A stretch of DNA of 64,000 bases from Dictyoglomus sp. NZ13-RE01 (GTDB lineage: Bacteria > Dictyoglomota > Dictyoglomia > Dictyoglomales > Dictyoglomaceae). This document shows positions 55,250-64,000 of this stretch, in pieces; positions within the stretch are counted from its first letter, which is position 1; every line of letters begins with the position of its first letter. The stretch is taken from NCBI GenBank assembly GCA_002878375.1, contig NIRF01000007.1, positions 1 through 64,000 of the forward strand. The letters run 5' to 3'. The notes beneath the pieces are model-generated. The model made no database searches, was not told the origin of the DNA, and saw nothing but the letters and a program-made list of their open reading frames with translations. Both the position numbers and the translations under genes were made by a program.

Positions 55250-56752
55250 ATGTATAAAAAGGGTATTTTATTAGTTATTTTCTTTTTATTCTTACTTATT
55301 CCCTTTGCCCATTCTGAGTCTACTTACTGGTATAAGGATGCTGTATTCTACGAAGTATTTGTTAGATCTTTTGCGGATAGTGATGGAGATGGTATTGGAG
55401 ATTTGAGGGGACTTATGGAAAAATTAGATTACCTAAATGACGGAAATCCTAATACTACAAAGGATCTTGGTGTTAATGCCCTTTGGCTTATGCCCATATT
55501 TCTTTCTCCCAGCTACCATGGGTATGACGTAGTAGATTATTATGATATAGATCCCAATTATGGAGATATGAAGGATTTTGAGGAGTTTTTGGCAGAAGCC
55601 CACAAGAGGGGAATAAAGGTAATATTGGACCTTGTTCTAAATCATACATCCTCTTTGCATCCTTGGTTTAAGTCTGCAAGCTCCTCTTTTCTCTCTCCTT
55701 ATAGAAATTTTTATCTTTGGAGTACAGAGCCCCCTAAAAATAATCCCCAGTTTTGGCACAAGACAAATACAGGATATTATTATGGCTTTTTCTGGTCTGG
55801 CATGCCTGATTTAAATTATGATGAGCCAAGAGTAAGAGAAGAGGTTAAAAAAATTGCAAAATTTTGGTTAGAGAAGGGGGTAGATGGATTTAGATTAGAT
55901 GCAGCAAAGCATATATATGATGATCATGATAAGAATGTGGCTTGGTGGAAAGAGTTTTATGACTATGTTAAGTCTATAAAGAAAGATGTATATCTTGTTG
56001 GAGAGGTTTGGGATAGCCAAGAGGTCATAGCAAAATATTACTATGGTTTGCCCTCAAACTTTAATTTTCCATTAGCTCAAAGGATTATTTCTTCCGTCTC
56101 TTCCCAATACAATCTTAATCTTGTAGACTTTCTTTTAGATGAAAGGAGTCTCTTTTCACAATATAATCCTGATTTTGCAGATGCCATATTTTTAACAAAT
56201 CATGATCAGAATAGGGTAATGAGCGTATTTGGTGGAAGCATAGATAAGGCAATTCTTTCTGCATCAATTTATTTAACTTTTCCAGGTACACCCTTTATAT
56301 ACTATGGGGAAGAGATTGGAATGAGTGGGGCAAAGCCCGATGAACATATAAGGGAACCTTTTGAGTGGACCAGCAACCTAAAAGGCGACTATCAAACTAT
56401 GTGGATAAAGCCCATTTACGCAAAACCAAACGATGGCATATCAGTAGAAGAGGAAGATTTGGATGAAAATAGTATATTAAATCATTATAGAAGACTAGTT
56501 AATTTAAGGCTAAAGTATAAGGCATTATCCTATGGAGACATAGAGAAGGTAGATACAAAGGACTCTACTTTATTAGCTTATATAAGAAAAGTTGGGGAAG
56601 AAAAAATTCTTATCATTCATAACTTAAATAGGGTTAAAAATAATTTCTCTTATCCCCTACCAAAAAATTACCAGGTTCTCTATTCCAGAAATTCCAAGGT
56701 AGATAAAGATATAATCTTAGGTCCTTTTTCCTCAATAATAATTAAGATTTAA
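55250..56752 (+). CDS. secreted GH13 alpha-amylase-family enzyme
   Basis: A signal peptide covers residues 1-22 (ending PFAHSES); the 500-residue protein has the GH13 barrel with nucleophile D217 (GFRLDAAKH), acid/base E252 (VGEVWD), H318-D319 (NHDQNR) and the conserved DLVLNHTS near 127-134. A C-terminal beta domain follows (~420-500). It resembles the oligo-1,6-glucosidase/alpha-amylase/cyclomaltodextrinase group; exact specificity cannot be fixed. It would degrade starch-type substrates outside the cell. AGGAGGTAAAA precedes the start. Confidence 0.9.
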   Translation: MYKKGILLVIFFLFLLIPFAHSESTYWYKDAVFYEVFVRSFADSDGDGIGDLRGLMEKLDYLNDGNPNTTKDLGVNALWLMPIFLSPSYHGYDVVDYYDIDPNYGDMKDFEEFLAEAHKRGIKVILDLVLNHTSSLHPWFKSASSSFLSPYRNFYLWSTEPPKNNPQFWHKTNTGYYYGFFWSGMPDLNYDEPRVREEVKKIAKFWLEKGVDGFRLDAAKHIYDDHDKNVAWWKEFYDYVKSIKKDVYLVGEVWDSQEVIAKYYYGLPSNFNFPLAQRIISSVSSQYNLNLVDFLLDERSLFSQYNPDFADAIFLTNHDQNRVMSVFGGSIDKAILSASIYLTFPGTPFIYYGEEIGMSGAKPDEHIREPFEWTSNLKGDYQTMWIKPIYAKPNDGISVEEEDLDENSILNHYRRLVNLRLKYKALSYGDIEKVDTKDSTLLAYIRKVGEEKILIIHNLNRVKNNFSYPLPKNYQVLYSRNSKVDKDIILGPFSSIIIKI

Positions 56753-56753
56753 G

Positions 56754-57851
56754 CTATCTATTAAAATACTTAATGAAGCCTAAAACTCCAGCTCCTAATA
56801 TGAGACTGTTTTCTCCAAGATTTGAATAGTAAAAATTAATTTTGGACCTTAATTGGGGGAATATATTGGGAATAATATATTCCTTGATTCTTTCTGTTAT
56901 ATAATTTAAAACTTCCTTGGGAATATTTCCTGAGATACAGATCGCCTGAGGGGGAAAGATTTGAATAACATTTGAAAGGGAAAGACCTAAATATTTAATG
57001 GCTTTTTCCATCTTTCCCCCTTTTATTGCAAGATGCAAGGCGTCATTTATATCATTTTTTTCATAACCTTCCAGAACAACAGGAATAGAAGCTACCGTTT
57101 CTAAACAACCTTTCTTTCCACACCAGCAATCTTTTCCATCTATTTCTACAATTGTATGACCTATCTCTCCAATAATTCCATCATACCCATCTAATACCCT
57201 ATCATTTAAATAAATTCCCAATCCAATCCCTTTAGTTAATAAAAGATAGAAGAAATTTCTATAGTTTTTCCCTTCTCCATACCATGTCTCTGCCAGTATA
57301 CCTGCATTTGTATCCTTCTGCATATAAAAAGGAACTGGGAATTTCTTCTCTATAATCTCCTTTATATTTACATCCCTCCAGTTTAAACTTGTTGAAAGTA
57401 TTACCTTCCCAGAGCTCAACTCAAGAAGACCAGGAACTGATGCAGAAATAGCAACAATTTTCTCTTTATAAGGCTCATATAATCTTTCTATTAATCTCAA
57501 AAGATCATCAATTTCCCTCATTTTTACAGAATCCATCATTAATATATCTCCTTTTGGATTTACAATAGCACCTTTTATTAAGATCCCAGAAAGATCCAAT
57601 GTTAAAACCAAAAGGTTAGGATTTATGGAAAGTTTTGTAGGTCTTCTTCCACGAGTAGTATTAACTTGTCCAAGCTCCACTATGAAATTTTTCGATAAAA
57701 GCTCTTCTACAATTTCTGTGATGGCAGTCTTTGTGAGTTTTGTAATGCGTGAAAGTTCTGCTCGAGACTTTGGCCCCTGCTTCATAAGAACTTCAAGAAC
57801 CAAATTCTTATTATATGTTCCAACATGTTTTGGCGTTCTTCTTTCTCTCAT
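56754..57851 (-). CDS. ROK-family transcriptional regulator
   Basis: 365 residues: winged helix (KQGPKSRAELSRITKLTKTAITEIVEELLSKNFI, ~24-57) and a ROK domain with GIGLGIYLNDRVLDGYDGIIGEIGHTIVEI near 209-238 and CWCGKKGCLETVAS near 243-256, including the zinc cysteines. It is convergent with the amylase gene and divergent from the ABC importer operon at 57952, which it probably controls. Confidence 0.9.
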   Translation of the reverse strand: MRERRTPKHVGTYNKNLVLEVLMKQGPKSRAELSRITKLTKTAITEIVEELLSKNFIVELGQVNTTRGRRPTKLSINPNLLVLTLDLSGILIKGAIVNPKGDILMMDSVKMREIDDLLRLIERLYEPYKEKIVAISASVPGLLELSSGKVILSTSLNWRDVNIKEIIEKKFPVPFYMQKDTNAGILAETWYGEGKNYRNFFYLLLTKGIGLGIYLNDRVLDGYDGIIGEIGHTIVEIDGKDCWCGKKGCLETVASIPVVLEGYEKNDINDALHLAIKGGKMEKAIKYLGLSLSNVIQIFPPQAICISGNIPKEVLNYITERIKEYIIPNIFPQLRSKINFYYSNLGENSLILGAGVLGFIKYFNR

Positions 57852-57864
57852 TTAGTAAACATAC

Positions 57865-57894
57865 TTGACAAATTTCTTTTGAATATTATATATT
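57865..57894 (+). promoter_or_regulatory. promoter of the peptide/oligosaccharide ABC operon
   Basis: TTGACA (57865-57870), 18 bp, TATATT (57889-57894), in the gap between the divergent ROK gene and the first permease. AAATTTAAAGTTACTTTAAG-like dyad sequence downstream (near 57907-57925) could be an operator. Confidence 0.5.
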
Positions 57895-57951
57895 ATCTTA
57901 AAGAAAATTTAAAGTTACTTTAAGCTATTTTAAAAAAATTGGAGGTAAAAG

Positions 57952-58995
57952 GTGGAAGGACTCAAAAGAACCATTAAAAGAATAAGTGGAAATGTAATCC
58001 TAAGAAGATTCTTAAAGTCCCTTTTCACAATCTTTGTTGTTGTTACATTAACATTCTTCATAATAAGACTCATGCCTTCAAACCCTATACAGATATATAT
58101 AAATCAGATGATTTCACAATATGGAATGACTTACAAAGAGGCAGAAGCATTAGCTGCTTCACTATTCTCTATAGATCTTAAAAAGCCTCTTTTACTACAG
58201 TACTTTGAATTTTTAAAAAATCTTCTTAGGGGAGATCTTGGAATTTCCTTTCTTTCCCGTGGCACAAAAGTTACTACAATTATTAAGGAGTTTTTACCCT
58301 GGACCCTTTTTAGTGTAGGTGTTTCTCTTTTAATTAGTTTTACCCTTGGAGTTATCTTAGGAATGTTTATTGCATATAGAAGAGGTAGCCTTATTGATGT
58401 TATTGTAACAAGTATAGCATCAATTTTAAGCTCCATTCCTAACTATTTAATTGGAATTATGATTTTGGTATTTGTAGGAGTGCAATGGAGACTAATTCCT
58501 ATTGAGACCATGAGAGGTTCTCTATCTCCTGGGGTTAAGCCTGGATTTACATGGACCTTTATAAAGGATGTATTTTTCCATGCATCCATGCCTATTCTAA
58601 CCTATGTTATGAGCACTATTGGAAGTTGGATCCTTACTATGAAAAGTAGCACTTTATCAACCCTTGGAGAAGATTATGTGATGGTAGCAAAGGCAAGGGG
58701 ATTAAAGGAGAGTAGGATAACCTTTTCTTATGTAGGAAGAAATGCTATTTTGCCATTATTTACCAGTTTGACTATCTCCTTAGGATTCATTGTTGGAGGT
58801 TCTGTACTAATCGAAAGTATATTTGTTTATAAAGGGATTGGATGGATTCTCTGGAGCAGTATAAACTCAAGGGATTATCCTGTGATGCAGGGAGTATTCT
58901 TAATAATAACCATATCAGTGATTATGGCCAACTTCTTAGCAGATCTTCTCTACAGTAGACTTGATCCAAGAATCAGGATTTCTGGAGGTGAATGA
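57952..58995 (+). CDS. ABC transporter permease, DppB/OppB type
   Basis: 347 residues starting at GTG after TTGGAGGTAAAA. A first helix (LFTIFVVVTLTFFIIRLMPSNP) is followed by an external loop and five more helices; the EAA loop is GEDYVMVAKARGLKESRITFSYVGRNAILP near 238-267. It pairs with the next gene. Complete ABC operon, unlike the one at 2933-6282. Confidence 0.92.
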   Translation: MEGLKRTIKRISGNVILRRFLKSLFTIFVVVTLTFFIIRLMPSNPIQIYINQMISQYGMTYKEAEALAASLFSIDLKKPLLLQYFEFLKNLLRGDLGISFLSRGTKVTTIIKEFLPWTLFSVGVSLLISFTLGVILGMFIAYRRGSLIDVIVTSIASILSSIPNYLIGIMILVFVGVQWRLIPIETMRGSLSPGVKPGFTWTFIKDVFFHASMPILTYVMSTIGSWILTMKSSTLSTLGEDYVMVAKARGLKESRITFSYVGRNAILPLFTSLTISLGFIVGGSVLIESIFVYKGIGWILWSSINSRDYPVMQGVFLIITISVIMANFLADLLYSRLDPRIRISGGE

Positions 58996-59882
58996 TGGAC
59001 AAAAAAGTAAGAAAATACAAACTTTATTTGGGCTCTTTAAGGGATACTTTTAAATTACTCAAGAAAAATAAGGTTGGATTTGCAGGATTTATTGTCCTTA
59101 TCTTCATTATATTAATTTCTTTTATTGGTCCTTATATAGTTCCTTTTGATACAACATCAAGATTAGATAAAATATATGTAAAGCCTTCTTGGGAGCATCC
59201 CTTAGGCACAGACAGTCAGGGAAGAGATGTTCTATCCCAAATAGTCCATGGAGGAAGGGATGTTCTTATCGTTGCCTTTCTTACAGGACTTCTTTCCACT
59301 TTTATAGCGGTAAGCTTAGGTTCTCTAAGTGCTTTTATTGGAGGTAGATTTGATTCCTTAGTTACAAGTTTAGCGGATATTGTTTTAACAATACCCCATT
59401 TCCCACTGCTTTCTGTTTTAGCTGCATTCATAAAATTAAAAAGCTCTTTTATGATAGCCTTTATTCTTGCTCTTCTTTCCTGGCCAGGACTTCTTAGAGC
59501 GGTAAGAGCACAGGTTCTTTCTTTAAAGGAAAGAGACTTCATAGAAGCAGCAAGAGCTTTAGACTTAGGAATCTTTCATATAGTGTTTTCAGAAATCCTT
59601 CCAAACATGATGAACTATATAGTAATAAGTTTTATTCTTTCCATGACTTCCGCCGTTTATGCCCAGGTTGGACTAATTCTTTTAGGACTTGTTCCTTTAG
59701 CAAGTCATAATTGGGGAGTTATGATTAACTTTGCCTGGACTCGAGGAGCCATCTTCTATAAGAACAGTGTTTTCTATATTCTATCCCCTATTATTGCCAT
59801 TTCTCTTTTCCAGTGGTCCTTAGTATCCTTTACCCGTTCCTTAGAGGAAATATTTAATCCAAGATTAGGTCAAGGAGTATAA
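58992..59882 (+). CDS. ABC transporter permease, DppC/OppC type
   Basis: 296 residues. N-terminal extension and helix, then HPLGTDSQGRDVLSQIVHGGRDVL near 70-93 and EAA loop RDFIEAARALDLGIFHIVFSEILPNMM near 183-209. Starts with ATGATG overlapping the upstream TGA. Confidence 0.92.
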   Translation: MMDKKVRKYKLYLGSLRDTFKLLKKNKVGFAGFIVLIFIILISFIGPYIVPFDTTSRLDKIYVKPSWEHPLGTDSQGRDVLSQIVHGGRDVLIVAFLTGLLSTFIAVSLGSLSAFIGGRFDSLVTSLADIVLTIPHFPLLSVLAAFIKLKSSFMIAFILALLSWPGLLRAVRAQVLSLKERDFIEAARALDLGIFHIVFSEILPNMMNYIVISFILSMTSAVYAQVGLILLGLVPLASHNWGVMINFAWTRGAIFYKNSVFYILSPIIAISLFQWSLVSFTRSLEEIFNPRLGQGV

Positions 59883-59884
59883 AA

Positions 59885-60880
59885 ATGGAGATTTTAAAAA
59901 TAGAAAATCTTTATGTGGATTATAAAGCAAGAAGAGGTTTGGTTAAAGCTGTAAGGGGCGTAAGTTTGGGGCTTTATAAAGGAGAGACCCTTGCAATAAT
60001 TGGAGAAAGTGGTTCTGGTAAGACTACTTTAGGGCTTTCCATAATTAAGCTATTACCTTCCTCTGCAAGGATATCACAGGGAAAAATCTGGTATCAAGGA
60101 AATGGTAAAAAAATAGAAGTAGTGAGCTTAGACAATGGAAGATTAAGAAAGTTTAGATGGAAAGAAATTGCAATGGTCTTTCAATCCGCCCTTAATGCCT
60201 TCAACCCAGTAATTAGAATATGGGACCATATAGTAGATACTGTGGAATCTCATGATATCCGGATAACAAAAGAGGAATTAAGAGTGAAAGTTTTGGAACT
60301 TTTAAGATTAGTACAGTTGGATCCAGAAAGGGTGTTAAAATCATATCCTCATGAGCTTTCAGGAGGAATGAGACAAAGAGTACTAATTGCTCTGGCTTTA
60401 ATCTTGGATCCACAGATTGTTATTCTCGATGAGCCTACTACCGCATTAGATATTCTGAGCCAGAGAAGTATACTGGAGCTTTTAAAGAAAATTAAGAAGG
60501 AACTAAACCTTTCTATCATACTTATATCACATGACCTGTCACTTGCTGCAGAACTTGCGGATAGAGTTGCAGTTATGTACGCTGGAAATTTAGTAGAGGT
60601 AGGCTCCGTCTACGACATATTCTATAATCCTCTTCATCCATATACTATGGGACTTATAAAGGCAGTTCCTACTGTAACTACTTCCTTTAGGGAATTAATC
60701 TCTATACCTGGCTCACCTCCAGACCTCATTGATCTTCCTCCTGGGTGCAAGTTCCATCCAAGATGTATTTATAAAGATGAAGAGTGCCTCAAAGAGGAGC
60801 CCAATTTAGTTGAGGCTTCTAATAATCATTATGTAGCATGCTATAGATGGGAGAAGATTAAAAATGGAAAAAATAATTGA
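59885..60880 (+). CDS. ABC transporter ATPase, DppD/OppD type
   Basis: 331 residues: Walker A GESGSGKTTLG near 40, signature LSGGMRQRVLIALAL near 158, Walker B IVILDEPTTALD near 179 and the C-terminal oligopeptide-transporter extension with Cys (PPGCKFHPRC near 290) that carries the Fe-S/Cys motif of this family. Two bases separate it from the permease stop. Confidence 0.94.
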   Translation: MEILKIENLYVDYKARRGLVKAVRGVSLGLYKGETLAIIGESGSGKTTLGLSIIKLLPSSARISQGKIWYQGNGKKIEVVSLDNGRLRKFRWKEIAMVFQSALNAFNPVIRIWDHIVDTVESHDIRITKEELRVKVLELLRLVQLDPERVLKSYPHELSGGMRQRVLIALALILDPQIVILDEPTTALDILSQRSILELLKKIKKELNLSIILISHDLSLAAELADRVAVMYAGNLVEVGSVYDIFYNPLHPYTMGLIKAVPTVTTSFRELISIPGSPPDLIDLPPGCKFHPRCIYKDEECLKEEPNLVEASNNHYVACYRWEKIKNGKNN

Positions 60881-61862
60881 ACTGAGAAATGTAAATAAGT
60901 TTTTTACTGTTGGTGGAGGCTTCTTTAGTCCTAAAAAAACTCTAAGGGTTTTGGAGGATCTAAATCTTTCCATTAAAAAGGGAGAGATTTTTTGTCTTGT
61001 AGGTGAGTCTGGATGTGGTAAAACAACTACAGGAAAGCTTATAGCAGGTCTTCTAAAACCTACATCAGGAGAGGTTCTCTTTTACGGAAAAGATATATGG
61101 AAAATGAATAAGGAAGAGTTTAAGAACTATAGAAGGTCGGTCCAGATTGTTCATCAAGATCCATACTCCTCTCTGAACCCTGTAAAGACTATTTATGATA
61201 TCTTAAGTGCTCCTTTATTAAAACATCACATAGTAAAAAGTAATGGACAGTGTGAAGAGAAAATTGCAGAGCTTTTAAAAATTGTGGACTTAACACCTGT
61301 AGAAGATTTTATTTATAAATATCCTCATCAGCTTTCTGGTGGTCAGAGACAAAGAGTTGTTATAGCAAGAGCTCTAACATTAAATCCTGAGTTTATAGTA
61401 GCAGATGAGGCAGTATCAATGCTTGATGTTTCTATCCGATTAAGTATTATTAAACTACTTCTTTCCTTAAAGGAAAATTTTGATATGACTTTTCTATTTA
61501 TTACCCACGATCTTGCTATGGCAAAATATTTTGGTTGGAATGGTAAAATTGCAGTAATGTATTTGGGAAGAATTGTAGAGATGGGTCCAACACCTAAGGT
61601 TTTAGAAAACCCACTGCATCCTTATACAAAAGCTCTTCTCCTTGCAGTACCAGAAGCAGATCCTGAAGTCACAAGAAACAAAAAGTTTATGGAATTAAGG
61701 AGTCTTGACCTTCCAAGCCTTTTGAATCTTCCTCCAGGATGTAGATTTAGCAATCGCTGTCCCTATATGGAACCTGGAAAATGCGACAAAATAGAGCCAA
61801 ATCTTTATGAATTGGAGCCAGAGCATTACGTAGCCTGTGAGTTATACGGGAGTAAAGCATGA
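60864..61862 (+). CDS. ABC transporter ATPase, DppF/OppF type
   Basis: 332 residues: Walker A GESGCGKTTTGK near 48, signature LSGGQRQRVVIARAL near 156, Walker B FIVADEAVSMLD near 177 and the C-terminal oligo/dipeptide extension PPGCRFSNRCPY near 292. It overlaps dppD by 17 bp and its stop overlaps a further small gene (ATGA). These two ATPases might also serve the ATPase-less importer at 2933-6282. Confidence 0.94.
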   Translation: MEKIIELRNVNKFFTVGGGFFSPKKTLRVLEDLNLSIKKGEIFCLVGESGCGKTTTGKLIAGLLKPTSGEVLFYGKDIWKMNKEEFKNYRRSVQIVHQDPYSSLNPVKTIYDILSAPLLKHHIVKSNGQCEEKIAELLKIVDLTPVEDFIYKYPHQLSGGQRQRVVIARALTLNPEFIVADEAVSMLDVSIRLSIIKLLLSLKENFDMTFLFITHDLAMAKYFGWNGKIAVMYLGRIVEMGPTPKVLENPLHPYTKALLLAVPEADPEVTRNKKFMELRSLDLPSLLNLPPGCRFSNRCPYMEPGKCDKIEPNLYELEPEHYVACELYGSKA

Positions 61863-62038
61863 ATTCTGAAATTCCAAGATCTATTTTTAAAATTGGATTT
61901 TTTATCTCATTCCTTTCAGGGGTAATGGCTCCATTCTTAGAGCTTGGAACTTCAACCTTTGTAGTAGATATTTTAGCTTTGATCTCTGGGATCTTAATCA
62001 TGCTTCTTGCTCTTTTTATAAGAAAATATTTCAAATAG
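61859..62038 (+). CDS. small two-helix membrane protein of the ABC operon (59 residues)
   Basis: ATG overlaps the stop of the ATPase gene (ATGA) and the frame ends at TAG 62036-62038. Two hydrophobic stretches are visible: about residues 12-26 (IGFFISFLSGVMAPF) and 36-54 (VVDILALISGILIMLLALF), with a basic end (IRKYFK). The coupling to the transporter and the membrane pattern argue that it is real. It has no recognised family; a helper or regulator of the importer is possible. Confidence 0.65.
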   Translation: MNSEIPRSIFKIGFFISFLSGVMAPFLELGTSTFVVDILALISGILIMLLALFIRKYFK

Positions 62039-62116
62039 GGAGGTGAGAAGCTTTTTTAAAAAATTTTCCTTTCCCTCATTAGATTCCCAAAAACTTAATT
62101 AAGGGGGTCAAAAAAT

Positions 62117-63847
62117 ATGAAGCGTTTAGTAATTTTGGTTATCCTTTTAGGTATCTTAACCTTGGGGCTTGCAGCTCCAGCAGAAAGAGTTTTCGTAGGA
62201 GCATGGCCCTATGATATGCCACCAGTTGGACACTTCAATACCTTTGTATCAAGAGCAATAACCCTCGGAATTTACTATGAATTAATGCATCAACCACTAG
62301 CATTTTACTATTGGGCAACAGGGAAATATGAGCCAGTTCTTGCTACAAGTTGGCGTCTCGAACCTGCTAATAATCCTGAGTGGTTCATAGTTAATTTAAG
62401 AAAGGGTGTAAAATGGAGTAATGGACAAGAATTTACCTCCAAAGATGTAGTAGCCACTTACTATATTGGATACTTAATGAATTGGCCAATATGGAGATAT
62501 ATTGATAAAGTAGAGGCCTCAGGTAAATACACTATAAAATTCCATATGAACAATCCATCCTCTGTAGTTCCAAGATATATATTAAGAACATATCCTATTA
62601 GAGATTATTCCACATATGGAACATATGCAGATAAAGTTATGGCTCTTCTTGCACAAGGGAAGACAAGAGATTCTGATGAAATGAAGAAATTGAGAGCAGA
62701 ATTTGAGCAGTTTAGACCAAATGGTATAGTATCATCTGGTCCCTTTGTACTAAATGTAAATAATTTGACAGAAGCAGAAATAGTACTTGAGAGAAATCCA
62801 TACTATTGGAATCAAGAGGCGATTAGCTTCGATAAAGTAAGATTAGTTAATGGTGAAACCCCAACAGTAACTCCTATGGTCTTAGCAAAGAATGTAGACT
62901 ACGCTACTCATGGATTTCCACCAGCTACAGAAAAACAATTTATAGAGAGCGGAATTAGAATTATAAGACCACCTATATACTCTGGACCAGCTATCTTTGT
63001 AAACCACAACATCTATCCATTAAATAGAGTAGAAGTACGTCAAGCAATGGCTTATGCAATAAATAGGGATGAGAATGGATTTGTATCTCTTGGAAAGTCA
63101 GGAGTTGGAGTAAAGCTTATGGCAGGCTTTAGTGACAACTTAGTACCATTATGGATTTCTGCAGGAGACCAGAAGAAACTCAATAAATATGAATACAATC
63201 CTAAGAAGGCAGAAGAAATATTACTTAGTATCGGATTCAAGAGAGATAAAGATGGAGTATGGATTGATGATAAAGGAAAGAGAATGGAATATGAATTGAT
63301 AGTTCCTGCAGAGTATGCGGACTGGTCTGCAGCAGCAGAAAATGCAGCTTCTCAATTAACAAAGTTTGGAATAAAGGTAACAGTTCGTGGAGTAACCTAT
63401 GCACAAGTTCCTCAAGAGGCAGAACAAGGAAGATTCCAGTTATTAATACAGGCATGGGGTGCTGCCCATCCACATCCTCACTTCTCCTTCTACCAAGATC
63501 TCGTAAGATTTAACTATCCTCTTGGTGTAGGACCTGGAATGAACTTCCAAATGAAACAAAAGACAAAGGTGGTAGGAGAAGTAGATTTAGATAAGTTAAT
63601 CACTGATTCTGCAGTAGGATTTGATACAAAGCTTCAAAAGAACTATGTAACCAAGCTTGCATTAGCCTTTAACGAACTATTACCAATAATTCCTCTCTGG
63701 GAACGTTACGGAAATAACCCTGCCTTAGAAGGAGTAAGAGTAACTGGATGGCCACCTGAAGGTGATCCTATTTATAAGAACAGCCCATATTCCGACAACT
63801 TTGTAATAATCATGCTCACAAAAGGAATACTAAAACCAGCAAAATAA
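62117..63847 (+). CDS. ABC transporter substrate-binding protein, family 5
   Basis: 576 residues with a signal peptide (MKRLVILVILLGILTLGLAAPA). SBP_bac_5 features: LATSWRLEPANNPEWFIVNLRKGVKWSNG near 75-103, GIVSSGPFVLN near 203, VEVRQAMAYAINRD near 302-315. AAGGGGGTC precedes the ATG. It is last in the operon, followed by a strong terminator. The closest functional group might be oligosaccharide (cellobiose/mannan) binders of thermophiles, but this is not certain. Confidence 0.92.
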   Translation: MKRLVILVILLGILTLGLAAPAERVFVGAWPYDMPPVGHFNTFVSRAITLGIYYELMHQPLAFYYWATGKYEPVLATSWRLEPANNPEWFIVNLRKGVKWSNGQEFTSKDVVATYYIGYLMNWPIWRYIDKVEASGKYTIKFHMNNPSSVVPRYILRTYPIRDYSTYGTYADKVMALLAQGKTRDSDEMKKLRAEFEQFRPNGIVSSGPFVLNVNNLTEAEIVLERNPYYWNQEAISFDKVRLVNGETPTVTPMVLAKNVDYATHGFPPATEKQFIESGIRIIRPPIYSGPAIFVNHNIYPLNRVEVRQAMAYAINRDENGFVSLGKSGVGVKLMAGFSDNLVPLWISAGDQKKLNKYEYNPKKAEEILLSIGFKRDKDGVWIDDKGKRMEYELIVPAEYADWSAAAENAASQLTKFGIKVTVRGVTYAQVPQEAEQGRFQLLIQAWGAAHPHPHFSFYQDLVRFNYPLGVGPGMNFQMKQKTKVVGEVDLDKLITDSAVGFDTKLQKNYVTKLALAFNELLPIIPLWERYGNNPALEGVRVTGWPPEGDPIYKNSPYSDNFVIIMLTKGILKPAK

Positions 63848-63852
63848 TGAAC

Positions 63853-64000
63853 TTAGGGGTGGGTTAGCCCCACCCCTATAAATTTTAATGCGGAGTTTTT
63901 GAGATTTTCTTTTAATGAGGATGTTAAGGGAATACCAGCTAATTGATAAGCCCTTATTAAGGCTCCTATTACACCGGGAAATTCCGGTTCTTTTATTTCA
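63853..64000 (-). CDS. C-terminal end of a gene, possibly BadF/BadG-type kinase (partial)
   Basis: On the minus strand an open frame enters from beyond the window and ends at TAA (63855-63853): ...KEPEFPGVIGALIRAYQLAG and then ~25 more residues ending FIGVGLTHP. The PEFPGVIGALIRAYQLAG segment resembles the C-terminal helix of N-acetylglucosamine kinase/BadF-type ASKHA proteins, but only 49 codons are visible. Its last codons lie inside the terminator stem of the convergent operon. Confidence 0.45.
   Translation of the reverse strand, partial: EIKEPEFPGVIGALIRAYQLAGIPLTSSLKENLKNSALKFIGVGLTHP
63854..63878 (+). terminator. terminator of the ABC importer operon
   Basis: TAGGGGTGGG / CCCACCCCTA, a perfect 10-bp stem with loop TTAGC, followed by TAAATTTT. 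It begins 6 bp after the binding-protein stop codon. Confidence 0.8.

Overview
The window is AT-rich DNA (roughly one third G+C by eye) from a bacterium with tightly packed operons, strong Shine-Dalgarno sequences, sigma-70-type promoters (TTGACT-N17-TATAAT and close variants) and Lys/Glu/Ile-rich proteins typical of an anaerobic thermophile. The gene mix (many sugar/peptide ABC transporters, ROK proteins, GH42 and GH13 enzymes, a Tneap-type I-B CRISPR-Cas system, an EtfAB/GlcD unit, a Ni/Co ECF transporter) most resembles Dictyoglomus or a relative. That is recognition from memory, not a database result.

Region 1 (1-14.4 kb) is amino-sugar and peptidoglycan-fragment uptake and recycling. A GntR regulator, anhydro-MurNAc kinase (anmK), a PIG-L deacetylase and a peptide-type ABC importer without its own ATPases are followed by an IS relic. 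A second sugar operon follows: SIS protein, GH42 enzyme, binding protein, two permeases and a ROK kinase. An IS end lies 12-13 bp upstream of the -35 box of each of two near-identical promoters. The second operon is damaged: a nonsense codon in the GH42 gene and a frameshift in a permease gene.

Region 2 (14.4-28.6 kb) is a complete type I-B CRISPR-Cas locus: an ARPP-1/DUF6569 gene that appears to overlap cas6, then cas6-cas8b1-cas7-cas5-cas3-cas4-cas1-cas2, a leader, and 71 copies of a 29-bp repeat. A 155-nt non-spacer insert splits the array into 50 and 21 repeats. Several spacers are duplicated, near-duplicated, opposite-strand partners or protein-level homologues of one another. A 48-codon ORF with a good ribosome binding site follows the last repeat.

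Region 3 (28.6-46.1 kb) holds a YtrA-like GntR/ABC operon facing a MacB-like ABC operon across twin operators; an etfB-etfA-glcD unit; two broken signalling genes; a namZ plus serine-hydrolase pair for MurNAc recycling; and a glycerol operon (glpK, GlpA-like oxidase, FAD oxidoreductase, DUF1667) with a leader terminator.

Region 4 (46.1-64 kb) holds an MFS transporter (apparently leaderless mRNA), a heterodimeric ABC exporter, nikR-cbiM-PDGLE-cbiQ-cbiO, two ROK repressors around a secreted alpha-amylase-family enzyme, and a complete peptide/oligosaccharide ABC importer with an unlisted 59-residue membrane protein in its operon.

Two themes cut across the window. First, at least five frame breaks can each be repaired by one extra base in a homopolymer run (T6, T8, A5, G3, G4), which means either sequence error or slippage/real decay. 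Second, cas6, cas4 and a gntR gene have no ATG/GTG/TTG at the expected start but have AUU or AUA at good Shine-Dalgarno spacing.
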